Counted from the stretch's first letter, positions 1 through 12,636 are shown. The stretch: 64,000 nt of DNA from Haematococcus lacustris (GCA_030144725.1 JASKMD010000013.1:1316518-1380517), one strand, 5' to 3'. Notes: generated by a model not told the origin, from the letters alone. Translations and numbers: made by a program.

Positions 1-3000
1 AATTATCCCTCACCCAGCTGGCTGGTCAGGAAAAACGCACCTTCAGCCTGATGCAGCCGCGGGCCTGTGCAAGTCAGCACCCACGTCAGGCGTGTCAGCA
101 CTCCCCTTCGGCAATGACACAGGAGCCGTGGCCCCAGGACCCCAATTGCCCCTCAGCAAGCAGCCAGGGCTCGTTCCTTCACTGGGCGCCAGCCCAGCAA
201 CGCCCTTCCTTTGTGGTGACCCTGGCTTCGCTCTGACAGCAAGGCAGCTGGCAGAGCATGGGCTCTTGGGCACGCACATGAGCCTGCTCAACACCTTGAC
301 CAGGCGGTGTCTAGTGGAGGGTAGGTGGCTGCAGGGTGGGAGCTCCACTAGGCATCACAGCGCACACAACAGAGCATGACAGCACACAGAAGCAGAGCAT
401 TATAGCAACACTCACTGCTTGCACCTCTGTATGCATGACACTGAGGGTCACACCTGGTGCTTGCTGTGCACAGGCAGCAAGCTTTTGTACGTGGCCGACG
501 TCATGGCAGCATTGAAAAAGTATGGCGAGCCCTGGAAGGACATTTTCCTGGACCAGGTATGACAAATGTTGTTTTGGCCATGTACTGCATGCACTGTGGG
601 ACAGAACTCTGCCTTGTTGACATAGGTCTGTGTTGTGGGCATAAGTTTATGGCAGGAGGCTGTGAAACGTTGGCACACTGCTTGTACACCACAGCCCTGC
701 ATGGTCACATTCTTTCATTGTGAAGCAGCAAGTGCACACTGTGGCTGTGCAGGCCCGAGTTTTGAATCCATTGTGGGTCATTGCTGCACCAATTATTGCC
801 AACGAGAAGCACTTGGGGGCCATCATCTGGCTGTCAAACTCCAGGTTGGTCGCTTGTAAGCTTTGAGCTGCCACCACCGCTCACTGCTGTTCCTGCTGCC
901 ACAAGTGCTGCTGCGGCTGCTTCTGCCGCCGCCACTGCTGCAGCTGCTGGTACTGTCTACTTGCCTACCTGACTTGACGAACTGTGGACAAAACAAGATG
1001 GACAGTGGCATGCAACGGCACCGACAATGTGTGTACTGATTGAACCTTCTGCAGGGTCAACCCTGCCATGCTGGCCAACGCTGCAAGAACGAGTGTACCT
1101 CCCCTGCTGCACAGCCTAGCCGAGCAGCTACAGCAAGTCACTCAGCATGTCACACAGCTGCGTAGCCAAAACTCAGGCATGGCCAACGATGAGGTACGTT
1201 ACACCTGGTGGAACTGGCATGTCATCATGAACATGATCATAGATGTGATCACATCGTAGGATCAGCCCTTGTGCAGCAATCATGGTGCATCAACATATCC
1301 CTGCCAAATGCTTGAGGACATGTGGGGATTGTTCCAGCCTTAACCGTGTCATCAAGCACAGCCAGGGCTGTGTGGTATGAAGAAGCATCACTTTTTGCTG
1401 GCCTGCATCACCCTGCTCTCACAACACCTGCTTGCTGCCATGCAGACTCCACACTTTTGGGACCATCTCCTAAGCGGCACCGGGTTGGAGCTGGGAACTG
1501 CAAAAAACAGTGTGTCATCCAGTCATGGCCTGGAGATACTGGACTTTGATTACAGGCCTGTCAAGTATTCAGTGAGTGGCCCTGCCGCCAACACCATTGT
1601 TATGCTCCATTTGCTCTTGTGCTGCTGCCAAAGGCCAGCTGATTATAAGGTGGACAAGAGCACTGTGGGGCACCACTGCACACCGCAGCTCTGTGTATAT
1701 ATGCCCGTCATTGCAGCATGCACACCTTGCGGCCAGCCCTGACTCACTGCAGTATAGATCAAAGCAGCCAGCAGAGAAGCTCCCACTTACAGAAAGCAAG
1801 CGGGGGTTTAAAACAAGGGTAGAAGCGTAGTTGCAGCTAAGATGCTTAAGTACAGCACAGCTGCTGTGCGGTAGAAGTGTAGCTACAGCTGAAATGTAGC
1901 ACAGCTGCTGTGCAAAAAACACATGTCCGACCCAAGGGCTCTGTCAGCTGGTGTGTGTCGCCGCAGATGGCTCCGTCGGACGCAGCTTCCACCAGTGCTC
2001 TCATGAAGGTGTACCAAAGCGTTATTGCACAACACCAGCATGCGCAGACTCCTCCCGAGTTTGATCTTGGTGCCCAATATGAGGAGATTGAGGTGTGTCT
2101 CATATTGTGTGTCGTGTGTATTGCAACAGCAACTGAGCAGACAAGTGATGTTTGGGTTGCGACTGGCACTGTCTGCAATTATCAGCACTGACACACTACA
2201 TGAATGCAGTGTGCAATCCTTTTATTGACAGCTTGCAATGCAACTGAATGTCGGAGCTGATGCTGCTGACCTGCACTGCCGACAGAATACAGGCAGTTCC
2301 AGCCAGTGCTGTTTGAAGAACCTGGGGTTGCATTGCCGCACAGGTCATTGCCAAGGCGGGCCAAGGAGCATTTGGGAGTGTCTACGTTGCAATGTGGAAA
2401 GGCATGCTCGTGGCCGTCAAGGTGACTTTCATACCTCGTAGATCATGCTAATCAGCTCCACGTGTGGTTTGCTCATTGTACAGGCGGCTGGCACCAGCAT
2501 GCCTTCTGGCCCCCATGCCATGCTGCTTTTGCCAGCCTGGCGCAAGAGAGAGAGTAAGAGAGTGTGTTTGTGTTTGGTGGCGCATATGCATCCATGTCCA
2601 GGTTATGAAGCAGCAGTTGGATGGCAGACGTGCCATGCGCACCGCTTGGGAACTCGCTGTGACCAAAGCCCTACAGCACAGCAATGTGGTTGCAGTGCAT
2701 ATGGTTCTGACAGATGTACTTGTAGAGGTGAGTCACAGCTTGGGTACAAACATCACACCTGGCAAGGGTCAAACTAGGAACCTTACTGTGTATAGCCATA
2801 GTATACCCATAGCTGGTCCAGCACAGCCAGCAAGTCCCTGAAGCAGCTGCTGCTGCTGCCACACTGCCACACTGTGCTGCAGCTGCTCACACTGCCACAC
2901 TGCCACACTGTGTGGGTCAACTGTTTGATGGCCATGCCTGCAGAAATTCAGCAAACGCATCATCCGCTTCATTCCTTCCAGCCTGGTGGGTCTATCTGCT

Positions 3001-6000
3001 GAGCCCAACACACCGCAGGCATCCATGCTCCTGCTCACCATCTGGCGTCACTGGTATTTGCCAGCAGCAGTGATGACCCGTGCCTGACTCGTGGGCTTGT
3101 CGCAGGCTGCAGATGCACAGTCGTCTAGCTGGGGCAGCAGCATGGGGGTGCCCACACTGAGTGCAGCCATCGGCCAGGACAAGGAGAGCCAGCCTCGCTG
3201 TCAGGTGGGTGTGCGTGTGTGGAGCCAACCATCTGCTTTCAAATCAAAGCCATGGCCGCCACGATCATGGCAGGCAATGCAACGCTGGCCAGTTCAGTGC
3301 AGTCCAGGTTAGAGGGGGCAGCCAAGGTTGTATACTCCCTTCAGTTTAGGTTTGTGGACACCCACCCTTATCTCCTTGTGTCATTGACACCACCATCATG
3401 AACATCAGTTGCATCTCAGCTTCCATCAATGCAGCCACAATGGGACACCCAGTGCAGCCATGGCACCAACAACAGGCTGAGCAAACCACCACGCCACTCG
3501 CTGATGGCTGGCTGGTGGTCAGAAGCAGCACCCCCTCCTCTGCTGTGGTTCAGGTCATCATCATGGAGTACTGCAACCTGGGGCCCCTGCATCACTACAT
3601 GGCTGAGCGCCGCTTCATGCGCCAGTTCCCTGCGGAACCCCTTAAAGGCATCACACCTGCCACAGCCGCCACTCGTCCTGCAGCCAGTGCTGGCACTGCC
3701 CTCAGCATCGCTCACTCTCACCCCCCTCAACCCCACCCTCCCAACCAGTCGTCACACAGCTCCGGCAGCTCCAAGCCAAGCTCTGGCAGCAATGAGACAG
3801 GCGCTCCACAGGTGTGCCACCCAGTTGTGAAGCACGTGTGTAGGGTATAATGATGTAGAGCTTGGCATATGTTTTTGCACTGGAGGTCTCCTGAAGAGTT
3901 AAGGGGCAGGAGAGCATCATGTGTGTGTTTAGCCAGCAGCTGTAGCACCAGCTACACCAAGACAAGCAGCAGCACCTGTGAAGCATAGCATAGGTCCTCA
4001 GGACTGGAGGTCTTCTGGAGACTCCAAACCTACAGCGTCACGCGTGTAGCAACCAGCTGTGGCAACAAGACACGCATGCAAGCTACACCAAGACAAGCAG
4101 TAGCAGCACCCTGAACTGTAGAATGGCAGCAACATGAAAGGGCAGCAGGTAGGTAGCATGTGTGGTGTCCAGTCTTGCAGGTTTGAATGCATATACAGAG
4201 ATGGCGCCGCCATACGCAGAGATGTTCAGTGCAAGGCACCTGGTAGCAGAGCAGTGAGCAGGGCTGTGTGTGACAACTCAACTGCAGGTGGTGGACATGC
4301 CCATGGTGATTGCCACCCTGCTGGAGGTAGCAGAGGCCTTGAACTACCTGCACTCCCAAGGCTTCATCCACTGTGACCTGAAACCAGAAAACATCCTGCT
4401 CAGAGTTGCACCAGTGAGTCCCGGCCGTCACACTTCTTCCCAACATCATCCATTCCCTGATTCTTCAGCATCTGCTTCCCCAACAGAGTCTTCAGCTTCA
4501 GCATCACAGCTATGCAAGCCCTTCCTGATGTCACCTCAATGTCCATGCAAGCATGGCCCGCAGTGCAGCTGTTGTGCGGTGGCTGGTGCCGCAGGCTGAC
4601 AACCGGGGCTTCACAGCCAAAGTGAGTGACTTTGGGCTAAGCGACCTCAGCACCAGTGACGGCAGCCTCGTGATGGGCGAGCTGGGTGGGACAGTCACGC
4701 ACATTGCGCCAGAACTAGTCACGCAACGCAAGGCAAGTGGTTTCAAGTGGGTATGTCGGCATTGGGGTTGGCAGGGGCAGGATCATCATCAGCATACTGA
4801 TGGCATGTGTCAGTCAGACGCCTCACAAAGTTGGAGTTGGGCGAGAGTACAGAATGAGCAAGCCAGTCTATGCCCTACATGAGGGCCTCAATGGTTGGGT
4901 GCTAGGCGTGCTAAAAGAGCTCCCTGTAGCTCTTTACAACAGGGCCAAAGCAACGGACTGTGTATGTGTCCCAGCTGCAAGGGGCAAGTTGCACATGTGT
5001 GATGTTGCACACATCAGGCTGCTGACTTGTTTTGGTTTGTCCTCTGGCTGCAGGTGAGCAAGATGTGTGATGTGTACAGCTTTGGGATCTGCATGTGGGA
5101 GCTGTACACTGGGCAGCGCCCCTACATCGACCTGCTGCAGAGCAGCAAGGACAAGCGAAGCCGCGACAAGCTCATCTTGTCCAAGGTATGGGCTGAACCA
5201 AGTTGGCATAAGCACTCTTGTGCATGGCTGCTGCTGTGATAGCTGTTCTGTAGCTGACCCCACGGTGCCCCAGGCACCAGCCCATGTGCATCCTCTGTGC
5301 GCCCCAGCTGGGGTGTGTAACCAGTCTAGCATATGCTTGCGTGATGGCATGTCAGGCACAGCCATCATCACCAGCACTGCTCTGCCCTGCTATGGCCTGC
5401 TATGGCCTGCTGTGGCCTGCTCTTGTCCTGCTGCGGCCTGCTATGGCCCCGTTGATATGATTTACTGCTCTCTTCCTCACACAGGTGGCCCATGAGCACA
5501 GGCGCCCGGCCTTCCCCTCCTGTGCTCCCGTAGACTATGTGGCCTTGGCAACTCACTGCTGGCACCCCAGCCCTGACTTCCGCCCCACCTTCCAGGTAAC
5601 TTGCAGCAGCCATCATCCTGCTGTGACCCCTGTTGTCTACAGTCCAGCTACAGTCCTCGCAGTCACTGCCCTAGCAAGGCATCATTGCAGTCAAGCCTGA
5701 GGGGGTGGGAGGGGAGGGGGTTGGGTCCTCACCCCTCTTACCTCAACCTCCAGCGACACACGCCCCTAGTCTACTTCAATCCACCTCCACACACTGCTCC
5801 TGACACACATCAGCATGCACACGCTACCATGTGTGGCCGTACACACCCACATGTCTCGAGACCCACAACCCCTATTGCGATGGCTGTCCACCCACAGCAA
5901 GTGCTGTCAGAGCTGAGGGCCATGCAAGCTCACTATGGTCAAGTTCCTGCCCCCCACCCCAGCACCGCCTACTCCTCAGCACACGACTCAGCACGGCTGC

Positions 6001-6488
6001 AGCACATGCTGGGGCAGCAGGCAGTGCTGGGTGGAGCTGCCCACCCAGCAGGCATCCCCGGCTACCCCCTGACACACAGCAGCCAGATGGCCGTGGCGCA
6101 GCACATGCAGCTGAGACAGCAGCAACACCAGCAGTTTGGAGGGAGCCCTGGGTCGTCACCCAAGCACAGCGCAGGCCAACCCAGCAGCCCAGGCTATCGC
6201 AGCCTGGCACCAGCCATGCATGGCAACGGTGTACCAAAGGGCCACCCAGCTACCTCGTTCGGGCAGGTGAGTGCTACAGGAGCTGGCCAGCACCCTCCGA
6301 GGGAGTTGAAGCCCAGGACCTACAGCTCAAATCCAGAGTCTGGAGCCCATGCCCCTCCTGCCCCTCCAGCGCATGTGCAATACCGCGGCTCCAGCTTGAG
6401 GCCCCTTGTCCTGCAGAAGGAACAGGTCCTGTACAGGTCAGCCGCTGCTGCACAACAGGCAAAGCCTCCATACCCGCACGATGCATAG
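1..6488 (+). CDS. TKL-family protein kinase, 16 visible exons, 5' partial
   Basis: Exons read from splice sites with consistent phase: <1-320, 474-556, 753-844, 1055-1193, 1362-1571, 1967-2092, 2344-2421, 2602-2727, 2944-2985, 3106-3204, 3554-3811, 4288-4413, 4595-4732, 5054-5185, 5485-5595, 5898-6488 (stop). The kinase domain starts in exon 6-7: Gly-rich loop GQGAFGSVYVAMWKG, VAVK lysine, IIMEYCN hinge, IHCDLKPENILL catalytic loop, VSDFGLS, HIAPE, then DVYSFGICMWELYTGQRPY and a C-lobe ending HPSPDFRPTF. This is the Raf/MLK-like TKL type, expected to phosphorylate Ser/Thr (or Tyr). The HRD arginine is Cys, so it is a non-RD kinase. Exon 3 encodes a hydrophobic stretch (LNPLWVIAAPIIANEKHLGAIIWLS) that resembles a GAF-domain strand pair, suggesting an N-terminal sensor domain; this is tentative. 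The C-terminal exon is Gln/His/Pro-rich and probably disordered; a GTGAGT inside it (about 6268) may be an alternative donor. Substrate unknown. Confidence 0.85.
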
Positions 6489-7190
6489 CCTCAAGCACCA
6501 GGCTAGAGGACAAGTGAGGAGCATGAGAGGGCGCATGAGAGAAGGGAAGAGAAGAGGGCACAGCACGGAAGCTAGCTTGGGAGATTTGATAGTAGGTTTG
6601 CAGGTGTGTTGGAGTAGAGCTGCACATTGTAGCAGGGCCTTGTCTGTAGTTTCAGTGCCTTTGTGTGTGAGCTTGTGGCAAGGATTATCCTGTGCCTCTG
6701 TTGATGTACCTGCTGCTGCTCTAGCTTTGGTGATGCTTGCTGTATGGGGTGCTGCTGTGGCCTTGAGAATTGAAGCAATAGAATAAAAGAGCAGTTCAGG
6801 TAGTCCAGGGGTGGTAGGGCCGGAATGAGTGTGGCAGACTGAGATAGCAATGGTGCCCCAACATCTTTACCTGTGAATGGTCTACTTGGCTAATGTTGCA
6901 TGGTGCTGGGCACATGTCCAAGCCCATGTTGCATTGGGCTTGAGCTGTGAGGCTGACGCTCATGCCTCTTGGCTGCCATGTGCATGGACCTTGGGCCTCG
7001 TAGCGACCCTCACACTAATTGCTTTATGCCTGCGTACCATCACAGGGTGATGCTTTCTCAATGTAGCGCAACAAACGTATTTTCTCATAGTGTATCTGGA
7101 ATGCAATTCATGGGAATGGATGATGCCAGAATGGCAAGTTGGAAATCAACGGAAATCAACGGAAATCAACGAAAAAATGGACTTTCTGTA

Positions 7191-8734
7191 GGTCACCCCC
7201 GCCATTGGCCCCGCAAATGTGAGACGGTCTGGGGCGCGAATCTCCGTGTAGCTCGTGACAAAGTTTTGACGCAGTCGGGTGTAACAGGCGTATGCGGCAC
7301 CCAGCAGCCGCAAAACACTAGCTCAGATCGGCGCCCGCCCAAACCTGACCTGTGCCTTCCGCTCCTGAAAGACTCACGCACATCATAAGGCGAGGCTAGC
7401 AATCCTTCTACGCACGCCGTAAGCCAACGGCACAAGTGCAGTACGCCTGCTTGCATGTCAGTGCATGGAGCATATAATTCGTGAATATGCGCACAAGTCA
7501 GCCAGCTGGCACCCCATACCTCACTGACATTGCGGCATGACTCTATGCAAATTTAAGCTGCCTTCTGACAGCGCCACATCATCACTTGGCAATAAGTTGT
7601 CGGGATGGCTCGGGATGGCTCTGGCTTTCAGTGTTACATGTGCCGTGGTGCCTCAACCCTCTTCCTCAACTTCAGCAGGCACATGTCACGCAAAATCATT
7701 ACAGAAATACATGTATCGATGCTCAAACGCCTTGCAACACCACTACAGAAGACATGTATCGCTGATGCCAAGCACATGCATTGATGTAAAAAGGTGGCAA
7801 CACCACACCACAACACCTCCACTCGTACACATCAACACCACCACCTCAACAACACACCACAACACAATGACTCATGCCTCACACACCACCTATGCTATGT
7901 GCACAACAAGCAAGGACTGGTCGCACCTCCTATAGCTAACACTCACCACGGGACTGCTAAGCACTTTGCCTTGCTGCCTATGCCCCATGGTACCAAATCA
8001 GGCTGGGCTGGGCTGGGCTGGGCGGGCTAAGCTAGGCTGGGCCGGGGTGGGCTGGGCTAGGCTAGGCTAGGCTGGGCTGGGGTGGGCTGGGCTGGGGTGG
8101 GCTGGGCTAGGCTAGGCTAGGCTGGGCTGGGCTGGGGTGGGCTGGGCTGGGCTAGATTTTAGGGGGGAGGGGGGGGGTACCCTAACAACAAGGTGACACA
8201 ACACAACAACACACAACACAACACAACAACAACGTCCAGCTCCATGTCATGCCTTGCTGACTCCTTGCTACCTCCTTGTTGGCTGCTGATTCCCTTGCTG
8301 CACTCCTGCTTGGAAGACCCTTGGGCTGCTGTGGGATTGATGCTGATCCTCACAACTGCCAAGCACCTGTGGAGGTCAGCAGATTTGGTTGCATGTGTTG
8401 ACATTGTATGCAAAACGCACTAAGAAACAGCACCCCGTGCTTGCCTGGGAAGTAATCGCGACTTGCCAGTCCGACGGCAGCAAAGGCTGCTCGGCGCGGA
8501 AATGCCTCCGGCCACCAATTCATCTCTCCTGTTGCGACACGCATATAAACAGATAGAGAATGGCATTGCGAAGTTAATCATGTCGTCGAGACAGTGCAGT
8601 ACAATCGACAAAAGAGGGCCTAACCTGCTAGCGACACCGTTGTGAGATGTAGAGCCCAATGGTGGAAGAATTACATGCAGCGGATCAAAGACGGTGCCAA
8701 AAAGTGAATTGCGGGGCCAATGGCGGGGGTGACC
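7191..8734. repeat. 26-bp perfect inverted repeat pair (arms 7191-7216 and 8709-8734)
   Basis: The left arm begins ggtcacccccgcc and ends ggccccgcaa; the right arm is its exact reverse complement. The arms are 1.49 kb apart. The right arm directly adjoins a LINE 3'-end fragment. They could be ends of a small element or two copies of one LINE 3' sequence in opposite orientation. No target duplication was found. Confidence 0.6.
8000..8155 (+). repeat. GGGCTGGGCT-type minisatellite
   Basis: About 155 bp of degenerate tandem units built from ggctggg and ctaggct, followed by a G-rich run. No coding potential. Confidence 0.85.
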
Positions 8735-8832
8735 TGTAACGCACTTCAATTTGAAGTCTTCAAAGCAAGGTGCACATGGGCTCAAGATGAAGTCATGCAA
8801 GTTCTCATCACTGTTATGGATTGGACTGCGAA
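8735..8832 (-). mobile_element. LINE 3'-end fragment
   Basis: Read on the minus strand it encodes ENLHDFILSPCAP and continues gaagtgcgttaca; the same sequence, slightly diverged, is on the plus strand at about 25710-25790 at the C-terminal end of the decayed LINE. It is therefore the tail of a second copy of that LINE family. Confidence 0.6.
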
Positions 8833-8847
8833 CATGAAGTGATGCTT

Positions 8848-9167
8848 CAATCACCCCGTCTAGGTGCCCCGCACGCCCGGCAGGCATCGCGTTGGGTGTT
8901 GGCCGGACATTCCATTTGTGCACAACCAGCACACTACGCTAGGTAGATGGGGTCACAGGGATGCGGCTCACCGTGCCCGTCTCGCCGCTGTGATTTGTTC
9001 GCGGGCACATGTGGCAGTACGCGAGCAAAGACTCCAATGGCTTGCGCTGATGGTCAGATGACGCGCAATTGTTCACAGCTGCCAATGTGATAAACGCTAT
9101 CGAAAACGATGCATTACTTAGAGAATAATTGCATGCATATTACCAACCCCATGTTGGGGTGGCCTGA
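8848..9167. mobile_element. End fragment of a TIR DNA transposon related to element B
   Basis: About 320 bp match the right end of element B (15058-15390) with scattered substitutions, including the shared strings caatcaccccgtctaggtgc, gatttgttcgcgggcacatg and gcatgcatattaccaacccc. Its terminus reads gttggggtggcctga, the reverse complement of a TCAGG...CCCAAC end like those of elements A and B. The other end was not found, so this is a fragment abutting the LINE. Confidence 0.6.
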
Positions 9168-9174
9168 CCTGAGG

Positions 9175-9645
9175 TCTGCGGTGCACTGGCAATCAAAGAA
9201 GACCCCTGACGCTTGCCATGAGTTTGACCACTCCCCCATTACCCTGTCATTCAAGGCACCAGCACAAGCCACTACACCCATCCACACCTGCAATGCTGAC
9301 TGCCACACTGGCCCACAGTTCCAATGGAAGCCAGATCATGCTGCTCGGTATGTGGGTGCCCTTATTGCCTTGAAAGAGGAGGTCATGGCTGTCAAGCAGG
9401 CTGTTGAGCAAGGCACACACCCTGACTCCATCATCCGCTTTGTGCATGACATCATATCACGGGTTGCGGGCAGTGCGGGGATGCTCAAGCCAAGGCTCTG
9501 ACCACTGGCACGTGTTGACAAGCACACCACAGTTAAGCCTGCCTGGTTTGACCGGTCATGCAAGGAGGCCAAAGCCGCACTCTGGCAGGCTCTGCGTAGC
9601 GGGGAGGCCTTGCACCTCTACAGGGCTAGAAAGTAGGCCTATAGG
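9175..9645 (+). pseudogene. LINE piece 1: endonuclease C-terminus and linker
   Basis: Encodes VHWQSKK, then FDHSPITLSF, the SDH-type motif that ends APE endonucleases, and after an in-frame TGA (9499) PAWFDRSCKEAKAALWQALR and ALHLYRARK, typical of the linker between endonuclease and reverse transcriptase. A TAG follows RARK. The piece stops at the target duplication of element A, and its last codons (AYR) continue across the insert into piece 2. Confidence 0.7.
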
Positions 9646-12173
9646 TCAGACCCTCCCAACTCTGATAAAAGCTTTTGCACAACCATGTCATGGACATTCC
9701 GGCGCCGGGAACTGTGCGATTGGCGTAACACCGTGCGGCATGCGATGAACGCTTAGTCTGCTATACGCCCGTAATGCCAGGAACCCCGTAAACGAAAAAA
9801 GTGCGCCCACCAATCAGCCGGTCGCTCTCACGACATCGCGCAGCGCAAGTGCATTGTGAAGGGGCTTCGCAATGACGTGGTGGTCTCCTGACGCTGTAAG
9901 GGCAAGTACAGCCGGCGGTACAGATTTCTCCCGGCTCAATGAACCCGACGTTGTTTCCTTTGCGTAGGCGCGCACCTAGTCCTCTTTCTGCGGGGTCAAA
10001 GGTCCCAAATGGTCCTTCAGCTCATAATTTATTCTCAGCTCGGGGTAAGGACGGACATATGTTGACAGTACAGCTTGCTTTGTTGCTTGTAAGCCCTAGG
10101 TTGTGTGAAGCACAATGACCCGCTCTTGCTGCCGCTGTCAATGTAGAAAATGCTGATGTTACTAAAAAGTTATTTAAACTCGTGCATAGCTACCCCCCAA
10201 CACCATGGTTGACTGTTGTTGCAGGAGCCCTCTTACCCAATCTCAGCTGCCACCACCACCACCACTACCACCACTTCCTAGCCTACCACCACCACCCAGC
10301 CCAGCCCAGCCTTCCTACCTCTCCCCTCTCCCTCCCCTCTGATAGTGCAGCCCTCTCCCTACCCAGCAGCCAAGATCAAGCCCCCTCACCCTTCACCAAC
10401 CTGCTGGTAAGTTACTTGAATGCAACATCGCTTGGCCCTACCCTGCCATGCACCATGCACCATATCCAGCACCATATCCTCCCAACACCATATCCAGCAC
10501 CATAACCAGCACCATATCCTGCCAACACCATTGTTGGCAATTTTTGCAGGAGCCCGCTTACCAAATCTCAGCCACCACCACCATCGCCACCACCTCCTAG
10601 CCTCTCTCCACCTACCCCCCCCTCATCTCACTTCAGCCAGCCACCCTATGGGTGCTCTCAGCAAACGCGCCAAGGCCAGCAGGGCTAATGGGGCTCAATG
10701 ACAGCTGCAGCAGCAGCTACATGCAGCAACGGCCCAGCAGCAACAAATACTCATGTCAGCAGCTGCTGCCACACAGGCAGAACTTGAAGAGGCCAGATCC
10801 CAGCTTCTCTCATGCCAAGATGTCAACATGCGCACCGCCACCGACCTGCAAGTGTGCCAAGAGCAATTGCACCAGTCTCAACAAGCGCTGCAGCAGTCTG
10901 AGAACGAAGTGCTAGCCATGCAAGTGTCTTTGCACCTAAGGTCACCCTCCCTTTTAGTAGTTATGTGATGCCTGGTGCTTGCTTGTGTAGCTTGGTCAAG
11001 CTATGGCAGCCATGTGCCATATTGTGCCATATTGTGTTGCGCCATGAGGTGGTGCGATGTGGTGGCACGGCGGGGGAGTGCAGTTGGACGTTGCAGTTGC
11101 CTGGGAAGGGTGCTTGCAGTCCTGCTAGCTGTTAGCCATCTATTGTACCCAACCAATGTGATATGCACGTCGTGGCATGCATGACACTAATTGTCGTTAA
11201 AGCAAAGGCTCCTGCATGTTTACACATCCTTGGCTGCCCCCGCCTCCACTCCCTCTAACCATGCTAGTACAGGGACGAGGGCAAGGGGTTTGGCAGTGGC
11301 ACCTGGGCCATGGCATCTTGGTAGAGGCAGCGCATGCAAGTGGTCAACGTGGATGTGAAAAGTGGTGTTGCCAGGGGGCTTTGCTATGGAGTGTAGAGGC
11401 CTTGCCTTGCCATGGGGTGCGAGTCGGGCCAGGTGGGAGGGCATGGTGGGCGAGGGAGTGCATTTGGTATTAGCACCGTGGACCGAACCACATGTCTCGG
11501 TGGTGATGTCCGAAATCGCTTTAGCGACAGAACGAAGACTGTGCATCTGCACACATGCTCTAGCTACAACGAATACGAGGCGTAGACAGCGAAACGAGCA
11601 GAAAAGGCTTGAGTATGAAGGGTCCCGCGGTCAGTTTGACTATCAGGCCAGATAGTCTACTGTAATTAAAGGTGAAGGGTGCACATAGTGTCTTGTTGAA
11701 CCGCTAGAGCATACAACTACTCCGTCTTACGCGTGACAGCGCGAGCGACACAAATGACGAGTGAAAGCTAATAGATGCTAAGAAGTATGCAGCTGTCCTA
11801 ATCGCAGCATATGTAGTGGTGTGGGTGCGTTAAAGAGGCATTTCAGCTTCTTAGGTTTCAAACTCGCGATTTCGGCCATCGCAACACAAAGCGCGACCGC
11901 ACACATACTTGGGTTTGCGTCATCACAGCATCATTAAGAAGGTCGAGGGTAGAGGAGGCGTGCATGGTGATATCTGCCCACAAAATGTATGCCAGGTTCA
12001 CGCCCAGGTAGTGCATCATGTACACATTCGATAGAGCTTAGGACAGGCATCCCGTGTAGCCAAGCGAGTCCTCTACCCAATGGTGTGCTTCGATGCTCAA
12101 TCGGCAACCTGAGCGAGAAATAAACCTCGTGTAAAGGACACACCCTCTTTTCAAGAGAGTTGGGAGGCTCTGA
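9646..12173. mobile_element. TIR DNA transposon A (2528 bp), 7-bp TSD
   Basis: The left end is TCAGACCCTCCCAACTCT (9646-9663); the right end (12156-12173) is its reverse complement with one mismatch. Direct repeats CTATAGG flank it at 9639-9645 and 12174-12180. Removing it restores the LINE linker (RARK-AYRRLVARAKFAW). Inside are proline-rich low-complexity sequence (10.2-10.7 kb) and a coiled-coil coding segment. 9750-10180 and 10970-12150 show no gene I can support. No transposase was recognised, so it is probably non-autonomous. Confidence 0.8.
10699..10968 (+). CDS. Coiled-coil segment inside transposon A
   Basis: An open stretch of about 85 residues rich in Gln, Glu, Leu and Ala (ILMSAAAATQAELEEARSQL, then QLHQSQQALQQSENEVLAMQ) has a coiled-coil look. 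It is preceded by a CTGCAG acceptor-like site and, further upstream, by Pro-rich coding sequence with SKRAKASRANGA. The arrangement (Pro-rich, basic, coiled coil) parallels the gene in transposon B, so both may be the N-terminal part of one transposon-protein family. Function unknown; gene structure unresolved. Confidence 0.4.
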
Positions 12174-12636
12174 CTATAGGAGGCTGGTTGCTAGAGCTAA
12201 GTTTGCGTGGTCCAAGCACAGAGCTGTTAAGCTCCTAGACATGCTCAAACACAACCCTGGGGATGCACTCAAGATGCTCCGAGTCAAGCACGCACGCCAG
12301 CCACATCAGCATCTGCAGGCCTACTTCACAACCACCAATACGACACATGAAGCACCTGATGTTATCCCTGAGCCAGCCAGGACTAGGCAAGCTGTGCCTG
12401 CCCATTTGCAAGCCGTCCCTCTTGGGAGAGGCTGACTTCACTCTGTTCCTGCCCCGGCCCCTGTCACAACACATCCACCTGCCTATGAGCTGCCCCATCT
12501 TGACAACATCACATCCATTATACAAGCACAACTACGTGAGCTCAACAGTGACACAGCTCCTGGCCTGGATGGGCTCCCAGCCCCCTTTATCAAGCACGCC
12601 CGCACAGTTGAGGAGGGTGTCACCACATACCTGCTG
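12174..12636 (+). pseudogene. LINE piece 2: linker and RT block 0
   Basis: Encodes YRRLVARAKFAWSKHRAVKL and ALKMLRVKHARQP, then after a frame change LDNITSIIQAQLRELNSDTA and PGLDGLPAPFIKHA, the conserved block just before the reverse transcriptase fingers in LINEs. It ends at the 7-bp duplication of element B (12630-12636), and the frame continues on the far side at 15398 (VTTYLLLPLLATWF). Confidence 0.75.

Larger units (their letters stand above)
6489..8847. other. Non-coding stretch after the kinase gene
   Basis: No convincing gene. It holds the kinase 3' flank (an AATAAA-like string near 6780 but no clear TGTAA), a triple 10-bp repeat of ggaaatcaac at 7141-7170, a short stretch near 7640-7780 with weak Cys/His-rich coding look that I could not assign, a purine-rich minisatellite near 8.0-8.15 kb, and one arm each of a 26-bp inverted repeat. 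Confidence 0.5.

Noticed and set aside
7537..7935. Possible small zinc-finger gene
   Set aside because: Only a loose Cys/His pattern in two competing frames, low-complexity Thr/His tail, no recognisable domain.
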